NCBI RefSeq assembly: GCF_042610375.1
Contig: NZ_JBGJZL010000003.1
Location: 124,001 to 188,000 of the forward strand
DNA length: 64,000 bases
Direction: 5' to 3'
Source of the DNA: CTSoil-075 sp042610375
GTDB taxonomy: Bacteria > Bacillota > Negativicutes > DSM-13327
In this document: piece by piece, positions 1 to 8,531 of the stretch
Layout of the letters: each line of letters opens with the position of its first letter
Numbering within the stretch: position 1 is the stretch's first letter
Program-made: the position numbers and the translations under genes
The notes under the pieces: generated by a model
The model's database searches: none
Seen by the model: only the letters and a program-made list of their open reading frames with translations
What the model was told of the DNA's origin: nothing

Positions 1-345
1 AGTATTTCGATTTCTGATGATGGTACAATTGTGGGAACTTATAGTAATGATCAAACCCAATCATTGGCAAAAATTGCGTTAGCTGTTTTTAATAATCCAG
101 CAGGACTGGAAAAAATAGGAAGTAATCTCTATGCTACCAGTGCCAATTCTGGTAGTGCGACGATTGTTTCTGCTGGAAGTGGTGGTTCAGGCTCTTTAAG
201 TTCTGGATCTCTAGAAATGTCAAATGTAGACTTGGCCGAAGCGTTTAGTGATATGATGGTCACACAACGAGCTTATCAAGCCAATAGCAAGGTAATTTCG
301 ACAGCTGATGAGATGATGCAGTCTTTGATTAGTATGAAAGGGTAA
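1..345 (+). CDS. flgE: Flagellar hook protein FlgE, C-terminal part (5' truncated by window edge)
   Basis: The frame is open from the first base, so the gene begins before the window; 114 residues are visible. The end carries the FlgE/F/G family C-terminal signature: NVDLAEAF, then QRAYQAN and KVISTADEMMQSL, ending in MKG. This amphipathic helix forms the D0 core of rod and hook subunits exported by the flagellar type III apparatus. The preceding Ser/Gly-rich stretch resembles the variable outer domain of hook proteins. It is the first visible gene of a late-flagellar operon, 92 bp before flgK. FlgF or FlgG cannot be excluded from this fragment, but the S/T-rich domain and the neighbours favour FlgE. 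Confidence 0.82.
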   Translation, partial: SISISDDGTIVGTYSNDQTQSLAKIALAVFNNPAGLEKIGSNLYATSANSGSATIVSAGSGGSGSLSSGSLEMSNVDLAEAFSDMMVTQRAYQANSKVISTADEMMQSLISMKG

Positions 346-437
346 AATAAGATAGTAACTTAGTGTAGGATTGAATTAAAGAAATTATAGTAGGGTACTC
401 TTATTATCCGTTGTATTTTTTGAAGGGAGGTAAACAT

Positions 438-1928
438 ATGGGGTCAACTTTCGGTGCATATGGTATTGCTTATTCAGGTATGTATGTGAATCAGGTCGCT
501 CTGGCAACAACAAGTACGAATCTTGCCAATGTAGATACAACTGGAGCTTCAAGGGTTCGAGCGGTTAGCACGGATAAAAATACTGTACTTTCAACTGACA
601 CGTCTGTGGGAAGCGGCGTGAGTATAGCAAGCATTACACGAGCACGAGATCAATTACTGGACAACACGTATCGTACACAAAATGCTAAAAATAGTTATTT
701 GTCAGTGAAAAGTGGTAATTTGGAATATAGTGATGAAATATTAAGTGAGTTTACTTCGGCTTCTACTACAGATACAACGACTACAACTTCAGGTGTACAA
801 CAGGTCATAAATGATTTTTTTAATTCTTGGCAAACATTGTCTACAGATTCAAGTACAGCGACGACGCGTCAATCTGTTATCACGGCTGGCACTACATTGA
901 TCAGTACGCTAACGGATATTGATGATCAGCTCCAACAACTTCAAGAAGACGCTGTAAATGGAGTCAAGGATGGAGTGGATAGTCTAAATGATTTGGCTAA
1001 GCAAGTTGCAGACTTAAATCAGCAAATTAGCAAAGCTGAAGTTGGTGGTAGTGAGGCGAGTTATCTACGGGATCAGCGTGACACTTTGCTTGACCAAATG
1101 TCTTCTTTAGCAGAGATTAATACTAGTGAATCCAATGGAAGTTTACAAGTCACTCTAGGTGGGGTCACATTAGTAAATGGTACAAAAACTCATGCTCTTA
1201 TTGTTAAAGGAAGTGGGACAAGTATTGATCCGTTAACGGTGGAGTTTGCTGATGGAACTTGTAAAGTCAATATTAGTAGTGGAAGTATAGGTGCTTATCT
1301 AGAGGATGCAGATCAAACTGGTTACGAAACAATTGACTCAAGTAATATTCCTTATAATTTAGTGACTACAGGGACTAGTTCGATTAGCACTATGCGTCAA
1401 TCTTTGAATGATCTGATTACGACTCTTGCGACTGAGCTCAATTCTGTACATAGTTCAGGAGTTGACCTTAATGGCGATTCTGGTCTAGATTTTTTTACTG
1501 TGATCGATTCCAGTCAACCGCTCAGTATTAGCAACATACAGGTTAATCCTCTGATAGTAGCTGATTCAGATAAGATAGTGACAGCATCTAGTAATGCAGA
1601 TGGTGATAATACCATCGCCAATAAAATTTGGAATCTATCTACTGATACTACTTCTTATCAGTGCGATGGCTTATCTCTTGATATTACTGATTTTTACAAG
1701 GCTGTAACTTCTTGGATAGGGACTGCTGGTGACACAACGGCAAGTAGCTATACAAGCCAAACAGCTTTAGTTCAGCAAGTTGACAACCAACGCCAGGCTG
1801 TTTCGAGTATTTCTCTCGATGAGGAAATGTCAAATATGATCAAGTTTCAAAATGCCTATGCTGCCAGTGCGAAAGTGATGAGTACGATTGATAGTCTGCT
1901 TGCAGGCTTGATTGAAGATTTAGGATAA
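438..1928 (+). CDS. flgK: Flagellar hook-associated protein 1, FlgK paralogue A
   Basis: 496 residues, HAP1 of the hook-filament junction. The N-terminus (GAYGIAYSGMYVNQ, then LATTSTNLANVDTTG) is the D0 helix of hook-family proteins. The C-terminus (SLDEEMSNMIKFQNAYAASA) is the classical FlgK end. The central part is Ser/Thr-rich. I place the start at ATG 438 because AAGGGAGG (423-430) sits 7 bases upstream; an in-frame TTG at 411 has no such site. The next gene, 23 bp downstream, is a second full-length FlgK-like protein, so this is a tandem pair. The canonical GYSR-type motif after TTG is replaced by ASRV here, so this copy is the more diverged one. Confidence 0.9.
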   Translation: MGSTFGAYGIAYSGMYVNQVALATTSTNLANVDTTGASRVRAVSTDKNTVLSTDTSVGSGVSIASITRARDQLLDNTYRTQNAKNSYLSVKSGNLEYSDEILSEFTSASTTDTTTTTSGVQQVINDFFNSWQTLSTDSSTATTRQSVITAGTTLISTLTDIDDQLQQLQEDAVNGVKDGVDSLNDLAKQVADLNQQISKAEVGGSEASYLRDQRDTLLDQMSSLAEINTSESNGSLQVTLGGVTLVNGTKTHALIVKGSGTSIDPLTVEFADGTCKVNISSGSIGAYLEDADQTGYETIDSSNIPYNLVTTGTSSISTMRQSLNDLITTLATELNSVHSSGVDLNGDSGLDFFTVIDSSQPLSISNIQVNPLIVADSDKIVTASSNADGDNTIANKIWNLSTDTTSYQCDGLSLDITDFYKAVTSWIGTAGDTTASSYTSQTALVQQVDNQRQAVSSISLDEEMSNMIKFQNAYAASAKVMSTIDSLLAGLIEDLG

Positions 1929-1951
1929 AATTTAAACAGGAGGAGAATCAT

Positions 1952-3457
1952 ATGGCTTCAACTTTTATGGGGCTTAGTATTGCCAGTCGTGGTTTATCTG
2001 CCAGCCAGACTGGGTTGGCGACGACCACGACGAATATGAGTAATATGAGTACTACAGGCTATTCACGACAAGTCCTGAATCAGACATCTGTAGGTCCAGC
2101 TGCAGTATACAGTAGCAGTTTAGTTGGTGCTGGAGCAGAAGTCATTTCTGTTGATCGAGTACGTAGTGATCGTCTTGACCAAAAGTATTGGCAGGAAAAT
2201 AGTGGATCGAGTAAATGGAACGCTAAATCCACCTACTTATCACAGCTTGAAACTATTTTTGGTACTACAGATAGCAGTACGATCAGTACAGCATTAAATA
2301 CATTTACAACAGATTTAGGGACATTATCGACCGACCCTACTGATACGGCAGTTAGGGCTACAGTATTAGAGGATGCCAAAAATTTCTGCTCAACACTGAA
2401 TGATACTTCTACCCAACTTACTCAACTACGTAGTGACATTAATAATGAGGTTAAAACGACGGTAGAACAAATCAATTCCTATACAACGCAAATTGCAGAC
2501 TTAAACCAGAAAATTGGTGTAGCAAAAGCATCTGGAGCTGCGGCAAATGAACTTGAGGATCAACAAGGGGTTTTAGTTGATAAACTTTCTGGACTCATTG
2601 GTATTAGTACAACAAAAAGCGATGATGGTATTATTGCCATTACGGTCAATGGCTCCACCTTAGTAAGTGGCAATAAAGCAAAACAGCTAGAATGTTACAC
2701 TGTCACTGATACGACCAGTGCGCAATACGGGATGTACGGAATTCGTGATGCAGCGACTGGTAGAGATTTTGCTTCAGGTGATTCAGGTGCACTGAACGGA
2801 TATATTCAAGTTCGGGATGGTAGTACTTCTGATAACAAAGGTATACCCTACTATAGCAGTCAATTGGATCAATTTGCACAAACATTGGCGAAGGCTTTCA
2901 ATGAAGGTATTACTGTCGATACCACCAGTTATAGTGGAAACGCCGATGGCGTAGGTCTTAACGATACAACTGATATCCGTTTCTTCTCCTATGATAATCT
3001 ATCATCAGCAGATTTAATGGCGAGTGGTACAGATACGGATTCGATATATAAAAATATTAAGGCTGGGAATATCACAGTATCAAAGGATATTCAAGAGGAT
3101 TCTAGTAAAATTGCAACATCCTCAACTGTTGGTGAAGACAGTAACAATACAAATATTACTGACCTTATTAGCATTATTACAGATACTAATATTTTCGGAA
3201 ATTCGACAGCCACAGGTTTCTACAGCTCAATCATTGCAACTGTTGGTACAGCCAGTTCCTATGCCAAAACTGAATACAGTCGTAAAGATGCCATCACAAG
3301 TTATATCGATACCAGTAGATCATCTGTATCAGCAGTCTCTAGTGATGAGGAGACAGTTAATTTGACGAAATATCAACAAGCATATGCTGCCTCAGCTTCT
3401 GTTGCTACCAAATGGAGTGAAATCTATGAAACGACCATTAATATGGTAAATGTTTAG
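1952..3457 (+). CDS. flgK: Flagellar hook-associated protein 1, FlgK paralogue B
   Basis: 501 residues. It keeps the canonical N-terminal FlgK pattern (ASRGLSASQTGLATTTTNMS, then TTGYSRQ) and a C-terminus with SSDEETVNLTKYQQAYAASA. A coiled-coil-like stretch lies around residues 150-215 (QINSYTTQIADLNQKIG). An AGGAGGA site lies 8-14 bases before the ATG. It is in the same operon as paralogue A. Both ends are intact in both copies, so this is a duplicated junction protein rather than a split gene. Which copy is built into the junction, or whether both are, cannot be told from sequence. Confidence 0.92.
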   Translation: MASTFMGLSIASRGLSASQTGLATTTTNMSNMSTTGYSRQVLNQTSVGPAAVYSSSLVGAGAEVISVDRVRSDRLDQKYWQENSGSSKWNAKSTYLSQLETIFGTTDSSTISTALNTFTTDLGTLSTDPTDTAVRATVLEDAKNFCSTLNDTSTQLTQLRSDINNEVKTTVEQINSYTTQIADLNQKIGVAKASGAAANELEDQQGVLVDKLSGLIGISTTKSDDGIIAITVNGSTLVSGNKAKQLECYTVTDTTSAQYGMYGIRDAATGRDFASGDSGALNGYIQVRDGSTSDNKGIPYYSSQLDQFAQTLAKAFNEGITVDTTSYSGNADGVGLNDTTDIRFFSYDNLSSADLMASGTDTDSIYKNIKAGNITVSKDIQEDSSKIATSSTVGEDSNNTNITDLISIITDTNIFGNSTATGFYSSIIATVGTASSYAKTEYSRKDAITSYIDTSRSSVSAVSSDEETVNLTKYQQAYAASASVATKWSEIYETTINMVNV

Positions 3458-3472
3458 AACGGGGGGGTCTTT

Positions 3473-5014
3473 GTGCGAATCACTAATAATATGACAATGG
3501 AAAGCACACTGCGAAATATTAGCAAGGCAGCAAATCGACTGGCTGCAGCTAATGAGGCTGAATCTTCTCAACAAAAAATTCAATTGGCTTCAGATGATCC
3601 AGTGGTGGCGACGAGAGCCATCACATACCGTAGTTATGTTTCCCAAATTACACAGTACCAAGATACAGCAACCGCTGCTACTGGTTGGCAGAAGACGACG
3701 GATTCAGCTTTGAGTGACTTAAATGACATTATTGCAAATGTAAAAGAGTTAGCGACTGAAGCGGCGAGTGATACTGTGAGTGATACTGATAAGGCAAGTA
3801 TTAAGACTAGTATTGAAACGCTAAAGACGCAGGCTATTTCCATTATGAATACTTCTTATGCAGGGCGTTATATTTTTGGCGGCTACAGTACGAGTGAAGC
3901 ACCCTATAAGGCGGTAACAACGACGATTGGAGATAGTGTCACTTTCAAAGGGGATTACTTGAGTCTTGGTGGTGTTGTCTCATCTTCAATATCAGATGCA
4001 GATATTGAAAGTTTCTATACTGCAAATGGCGGTTCTCTCTACGAAAGCACCCCTACATTAAATACGACGGCTGCCGCTGCTAAAACGGCTTCTAATACAT
4101 TAGCGTCTGCTGTGACTAGCTATGGTGGTACTACGACCTTAACCGATGCGGCAGCCATTGCTAAGACTGCCTCCCAAACCGCTGCGGCGGCTTCTGCTGC
4201 TTCTCCAACTGATACGACATTAACAGCCGCGGCTGCCGCAGCTAAAACTCTTTCCGATACTTTAGCCACTGCTGTTATCGTTAATGGTGGTACGACAACG
4301 TTAACAGCCGCGGCAACAGCTGCCAAAGATATTTCCGATACGTTAGCAGCCGCTGTTATAACAGATGGTGGTACTGCGACGTTAACGGCAGCTGCAACCT
4401 CGGCTAAAACTGCTTCTGATGCAGCCGCAGCAGCTTCAGCAGCCAATCCAACTGATACGACCTTAACAACTGCGGCTGCCGTAGCTAAAACTCTTTCTGA
4501 TACCTTAGCGACTGCTCTTAAAACCTATGGTGGTACCACGGATCAGAGCATTAACTACAATATCGGTTTTGACACCACAGTAACAATCAACACACAAGGG
4601 CAAAATGTGATTGGTGAAGGTGCTGGCAGTAATCTCTTTGATACCTTTTCAAAATTATTACTAGCTTTAGATGGAGATACCACCTATAAGACTGCTAACA
4701 TTGATTCAACAGGTAATGTGACGGTTACCACCAATTCTTTAAGCATTACCGACTTGCTCACGGATCTAACGACAGATGCCAATCGACTACAGGTAGCCCA
4801 ATCTACGTTGGGTGCTCGCATGGACAAAGTGGCGACTGTGACTGATAGTTTAGGAGATGCATATACGGCATATAAATCTCTTATGAGCGATAATGAGGAT
4901 GTAGATACATCTATGGCGATCACGGAGCAAGCTAGTGCTGAGTATTGTTATGAATCAGCTCTTTCTGTTGGAGCAAAGGCCATTTCTAAAAGCTTAATCG
5001 ATTATTTAGGGTAA
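3473..5014 (+). CDS. flgL: Flagellar hook-associated protein 3, FlgL, with repeat-expanded middle
   Basis: 513 residues, clearly longer than ordinary FlgL (about 300). The start is GTG behind a G-rich site. Residues 1-130 (MRITNNMTMESTLRNI, KIQLASDDPVVATRA) and the last 100 (LQVAQSTLGARMDKV, VDTSMAITEQASAEYCYESA) match the conserved flagellin-like D0/D1 helices. Between roughly residues 197 and 358 lies an Ala/Thr-rich insert made of 27-residue tandem repeats (see the repeat entry). Conserved ends with a variable middle imply normal assembly with an enlarged surface domain. The gene sits 15 bp after flgK and 24 bp before fliD. Confidence 0.9.
   Translation: MRITNNMTMESTLRNISKAANRLAAANEAESSQQKIQLASDDPVVATRAITYRSYVSQITQYQDTATAATGWQKTTDSALSDLNDIIANVKELATEAASDTVSDTDKASIKTSIETLKTQAISIMNTSYAGRYIFGGYSTSEAPYKAVTTTIGDSVTFKGDYLSLGGVVSSSISDADIESFYTANGGSLYESTPTLNTTAAAAKTASNTLASAVTSYGGTTTLTDAAAIAKTASQTAAAASAASPTDTTLTAAAAAAKTLSDTLATAVIVNGGTTTLTAAATAAKDISDTLAAAVITDGGTATLTAAATSAKTASDAAAAASAANPTDTTLTTAAAVAKTLSDTLATALKTYGGTTDQSINYNIGFDTTVTINTQGQNVIGEGAGSNLFDTFSKLLLALDGDTTYKTANIDSTGNVTVTTNSLSITDLLTDLTTDANRLQVAQSTLGARMDKVATVTDSLGDAYTAYKSLMSDNEDVDTSMAITEQASAEYCYESALSVGAKAISKSLIDYLG
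4082..4567 (+). repeat. 81-bp in-frame tandem repeat inside flgL
   Basis: Six consecutive units begin with a lysine codon at 4082, 4163, 4244, 4325, 4406 and 4487, exactly 81 bp (27 codons) apart. Units alternate between an AKTLSDTLATAV...GGTTTLTAAA form and an AKTAS...AAAASAANPTDTTLTAA form, which suggests duplication of a 54-residue double unit. The last unit grades into unique sequence. Confidence 0.88.
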
Positions 5015-5038
5015 TAGATATAAAAGGAGACGAGGTAA

Positions 5039-6985
5039 ATGTCCAGCAGTAGTAGTGTATCAACCAGTACCGTCAATGGGACGACCAGGGTTACTGGCTT
5101 ATCTTCGGGTCTTGATGTTGATTCTATTGTTAAACAATCGATGACTGCCGAAAAGGCAAAAAAGCTAAATAAATTGCAACAGAAGGAACAAAAAGTAGAA
5201 TGGACACAAACAGCCTATCGTGATATTACTTCTGACATTCAAACATTCAGTAATAAATACTTTAATGTAACATCATCGACTAGCTTGCTCAGCAAGAGTA
5301 ATTATTTAAAAAATACTGTCGCTAGTACTGATAGTGCAGTTACGGCAACAGCTAGCAGTACTGCATCAGCGGGAAATCACACCATACAAGTGGATCAACT
5401 CGCCACAGCCGCTACTCTTAAAAGCAGTTCGAGTGTGTCGAAAGATGTACAAGGTTCAACAACTCCCAGTTACTCTAGTCTCAGTGACAAAAGTTTTATT
5501 CTGACTTTGGATGGTACAAGTAAAACGGTCACTCTTGATTCTACAGTAACGGATCTATCTTCCCTGCAAACTGCGATTAACGATGCAGTTGGATCGGGGA
5601 AAGTCACCGTTAGCGCAGACTCATCGACGGGATATTTATCCCTTACAGCTGCCGATAGCGGTGTACAGGTCATTACGATAAGTGCTCCCACTACCGGTAC
5701 CAGTGCATTATCTAATTTAGGTTTTGGTACCGGTGCAGTGCTTTCTAACCGCCTAAATACATCTTCCACATTATCGACGATATCTAGTCAATTGTCGACA
5801 GCATTAACGTTCAATGATGATGGACAAGCAGAGTTAACCATTAATGGTACAACCTTAACCTTTGATAAATCAGATACATTGGCTGAAATGATATCTGAGG
5901 TTAACAAAAGTAGTGCTGGAGTGACCATGAAATATGATAATCTTACGGGGAAATTGGTGATGACGGCTAGTGCTACAGGTGCGGGCAATACCCTAGTCGT
6001 GACTGAAAGCAGTGATAGCAGCAATACAAGTAATAGTAATTTCTTAACAGCTTTATTAGATAAATCCACTGCAGGTGTAGATGCTAAGGTAACGATTGAT
6101 GGACAATCTTTAACTCGTAGTTCTAACACCATTACTGTCGACGGTATCACATATAAAGCCAACCAAACAACAACCTCTGCTGCTACAGTCAGTGTAACCC
6201 AAGATACAGATGGTGTTTATGATCTGATTAAAGGTTTTGTAGATGATTATAATACATTGATTGATACGATTAATACTGAATTGACTGCAAAATATGATTC
6301 TGATTACCCGCCACTCACCGATGATCAAAAAGATGATATGACGGATGACCAAATTACCAGTTGGGAAACGAAAGCAAAAGTGGGGTTATTGCATAATGAC
6401 TCCATTTTAAAAAGTTTCGTAAGCGATTTACGCACGTCTTTGATTGACTCTATTTCTGGCCAGTCTAGCACTCTTTCTAGTATTGGCATTACTACTGGTA
6501 CTTATGATACAAAAGGAACACTATCTGTCGATGAAACGAAGTTAAAAGCGGCGATTGCTAGTGATCCTGAAGGAATTATGAATCTTTTTACTCAGCAGGC
6601 ATCTTCTACGACTTCTTCAGGTACGTCTCTCTCTGGAACTGCGGTTGTACGTTCCTTATCATCAAAAGATTTATCGACCAGGTATAAAGAAGAAGGCATT
6701 GCTTACCGTTTTTATGATACTCTCCAAAAAAATATTTCCACGATACGAGATACAGCTGGCAATAAAGGTACACTATTAGAAAAAGCAGGCACTACAAATG
6801 ATGCCTCTGATACAGATAATACTCTGACGAAAATGATTGATAAGTATACAAGTGAGATCGATGATGAAGAAACAAGGCTGGATACGGTGGAAGATAATCT
6901 ATATACCAAATATAGTAAATTAGAAACGTATATCAATAAAATGAATTCACAACTTTCATCTTTATCATCATCTACTTCCAGTTAG
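5039..6985 (+). CDS. fliD: Flagellar filament cap protein FliD (HAP2)
   Basis: 648 residues. The N-terminal motif RVTGLSSGLDVDSIVKQSM followed by a lysine-rich helix (AEKAKKLNKLQQKEQKVEW) is the FliD_N signature. The C-terminal half has the FliD_C pattern: LIKGFVDDYNTLIDTIN, then LSSIGITTG, then a coiled coil ending in LYTKYSKLETYINKMNSQLS. The protein forms the cap that folds flagellin at the growing filament tip. The middle is Ser/Thr-rich like the other secreted subunits of this operon. The ATG is preceded by AAAGGAGACGAGG. Confidence 0.95.
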   Translation: MSSSSSVSTSTVNGTTRVTGLSSGLDVDSIVKQSMTAEKAKKLNKLQQKEQKVEWTQTAYRDITSDIQTFSNKYFNVTSSTSLLSKSNYLKNTVASTDSAVTATASSTASAGNHTIQVDQLATAATLKSSSSVSKDVQGSTTPSYSSLSDKSFILTLDGTSKTVTLDSTVTDLSSLQTAINDAVGSGKVTVSADSSTGYLSLTAADSGVQVITISAPTTGTSALSNLGFGTGAVLSNRLNTSSTLSTISSQLSTALTFNDDGQAELTINGTTLTFDKSDTLAEMISEVNKSSAGVTMKYDNLTGKLVMTASATGAGNTLVVTESSDSSNTSNSNFLTALLDKSTAGVDAKVTIDGQSLTRSSNTITVDGITYKANQTTTSAATVSVTQDTDGVYDLIKGFVDDYNTLIDTINTELTAKYDSDYPPLTDDQKDDMTDDQITSWETKAKVGLLHNDSILKSFVSDLRTSLIDSISGQSSTLSSIGITTGTYDTKGTLSVDETKLKAAIASDPEGIMNLFTQQASSTTSSGTSLSGTAVVRSLSSKDLSTRYKEEGIAYRFYDTLQKNISTIRDTAGNKGTLLEKAGTTNDASDTDNTLTKMIDKYTSEIDDEETRLDTVEDNLYTKYSKLETYINKMNSQLSSLSSSTSS

Positions 6986-7021
6986 ATTATCAATAAAAGC
7001 AGAGTCAAGGAGTGAGATTGT

Positions 7022-7441
7022 ATGGGGCAATGGGAAAAAGCAAAGTGGTACTTACATAAAAAAATAAAAGTACTTGAAAAAATTGCTGCTAATACCGAAA
7101 GCCAATACCGTTTTATTCATAAACGAGAGATGAAGGGTTTGGGGCGGGTACTAGGAGAAAGAGAGGTACTACTTGAAGAATTGTTGACTCTAAATCAAGC
7201 CTTGGTTCGCGAAGGAAATTGGCAGCATGTATCAGAACTCGCCTCTGTGATTTTAGATATTACCAAAAAGCAGCAAGAACTCTTAGAGCGTAGTCGCCAA
7301 GTCTTACAAGAAGCGATGATTGAACGAACTCGTATTGCGACAGAATTGAAAAATGGTAAAATTCATCGCAGCGTGAGAAGTCAGTATGTTAATCCTTGGA
7401 CAATGATGATGTGGGGTAATCATATTAATGAAAGAGGATAA
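7022..7441 (+). CDS. Putative flagellar export chaperone (FlgN/FliT-like)
   Basis: 139 residues, highly charged and predicted almost wholly helical (heptad-like LLEELLTLNQALV and ITKKQQELLERSRQVLQEA). This is the build of FlgN or FliT, cytosolic chaperones that keep FlgK/FlgL or FliD unfolded before export. Position supports it: 36 bp after fliD and before flaG and fliS, where such chaperones commonly lie. The C-terminal NPWTMMMWGNHINERG tail resembles the aromatic/glycine tail of many Firmicute FlgN proteins, but no single residue is diagnostic. A start ATG follows an AAGGAGTGAG site. Confidence 0.6.
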   Translation: MGQWEKAKWYLHKKIKVLEKIAANTESQYRFIHKREMKGLGRVLGEREVLLEELLTLNQALVREGNWQHVSELASVILDITKKQQELLERSRQVLQEAMIERTRIATELKNGKIHRSVRSQYVNPWTMMMWGNHINERG

Positions 7442-7566
7442 GTCGTTATTGAGTAATCATTTATATGTCATGCCTAATCATAATCTTCACAAGACGAAAG
7501 TTTTGGTATCTTACATCTAATAGATGTGCGTGCATAGGTAAAAATATGGAGGGCAGGTGCGGTGAT

Positions 7567-7926
7567 TTGAGTATTACAAGTGTTAATAGTGGGGTAGCTC
7601 CAACGACGGTAGCAGCAGTTAAAAACGATTCAAATACAAATAATGTAAAAGAAGTAACTAACAAGCAAATCAATGAGACGACTGTTAATCAAAAACAACC
7701 CAGTGAAGATGAATTAAAAAATGTTACTGATGAATTAAACAACTTTATGCAAGCAATGAATACGGATATTAAATTTGTATTGCATAGTAAGACCAGTACT
7801 TTAATGATACAGGTTGAAGATAGCAAAACACACAAAGTTCTCAAAGAATGCCCTGCACATGAAGTGCTAGATATGGTGGCTAAATTAAGAGATTATATTG
7901 GTGCTTTTTTGGATAAAAAAGCGTAG
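7567..7926 (+). CDS. flaG: Flagellar protein FlaG
   Basis: 119 residues from the proposed TTG start. The C-terminal half has the FlaG family pattern: LNNFMQAMNTDIKFVLH, then LMIQVEDSKTHKVLKECP and a final helix. FlaG affects filament length and lies next to fliD and fliS in many bacteria, as here. The start is uncertain: TTG 7567 has GGAGGG 12 bases upstream, ATG 7546 has no good site, and the longer in-frame extension to 7465 encodes an atypical Cys/Arg-rich stretch that I do not believe. The N-terminal 50 residues are Asn/Thr-rich and disordered-looking. Confidence 0.85.
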   Translation: MSITSVNSGVAPTTVAAVKNDSNTNNVKEVTNKQINETTVNQKQPSEDELKNVTDELNNFMQAMNTDIKFVLHSKTSTLMIQVEDSKTHKVLKECPAHEVLDMVAKLRDYIGAFLDKKA

Positions 7927-7967
7927 CTAATGAATGCAAATAGAAAAGAATGAGAGGAGGAAAGAAC

Positions 7968-8360
7968 ATGAATGCTACAAATACCGCCAATGCCTATAAA
8001 AGGCAGCAGATCATGACAGCATCGCCAGAAGAATTGACATTGATGCTTTATAATGGAGCCATTCGTTTTGTTACAGAAAGTATTCTGGCTGTTGAAAAAA
8101 ATGAGATCGAAAAAGCACATATTGCGAATATGCGGGCTCAAAATATAGTTCGTGAGTTTATGGTAACACTGGATATGAAACAAGAAATTTCCCAAAACTG
8201 GTTATTGATTGATGAATATATATTACATTGCTTAATTCAAGGTAATATCAAAAAAGACAAAACTCAATTGGAGTCAGCAAAAAAATTATTATTAGAATTT
8301 CGAGATACATGGTTCCAGGCTATGAAACAGGTGCGTGGCAATAAAGCAGTCGGTAAATAA
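7968..8360 (+). CDS. fliS: Flagellin export chaperone FliS
   Basis: 130 residues. The N-terminal pattern NAYKRQQIMTASPEELTLML followed by YNGAIRF is the FliS family signature; the four-helix-bundle protein binds the C-terminus of flagellin until export. ATG 7968 is chosen because GAGGAGG (7953-7959) lies just upstream, which excludes the upstream in-frame ATG at 7950. It is the last gene of the flagellar operon and is followed by a terminator. Its client, the large flagellin, is encoded convergently 170 bp further on. Confidence 0.93.
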   Translation: MNATNTANAYKRQQIMTASPEELTLMLYNGAIRFVTESILAVEKNEIEKAHIANMRAQNIVREFMVTLDMKQEISQNWLLIDEYILHCLIQGNIKKDKTQLESAKKLLLEFRDTWFQAMKQVRGNKAVGK

Positions 8361-8390
8361 AATAGTACATTTCTCACAATTTAAGAAAAA

Positions 8391-8434
8391 TGGTTACTCC
8401 TTCGCGGCCGTAGGGAGTAACCATTATTTTATTT
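8391..8434 (+). terminator. Rho-independent terminator of the flagellar operon
   Basis: TGGTTACTCC (8391-8400) pairs with GGAGTAACCA (8414-8423) around a GC-rich loop, followed by TTATTTTATTT. It lies 30 bp after the fliS stop. Confidence 0.88.
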
Positions 8435-8471
8435 AAATTTTTAATAGAATGAAAGACATTTAGCTTCATTA

Positions 8472-8519
8472 AAAGAAGGACTATGAAAACTCGCTTGTGA
8501 GTTTCCATAGTCTTTCTTT
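8472..8519 (-). terminator. Terminator of the flagellin gene
   Basis: A long interrupted stem: AAAGAAGGACTATGAAAACTC pairs with GAGTTTCCATAGTCTTTCTTT around GCTTGT. On the minus strand it follows the flagellin stop by 13 bp and runs into T-rich sequence. Stem flanks rich in A and T allow action on both strands. Confidence 0.82.
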
Positions 8520-8531
8520 AATTAGTTAGTA

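Noticed and set aside
4120..4446. Open minus-strand frame opposite the flgL repeats
   Set aside because: It mirrors the Ala/Val-rich codons of the repeat and has no ribosome site; the same applies to frames opposite the flagellin gene at 9286-9843.
7465..7566. Long N-terminal extension of the flaG frame
   Set aside because: The added residues are Cys/Arg/Ile-rich and unlike FlaG, and no ribosome site stands before 7465.
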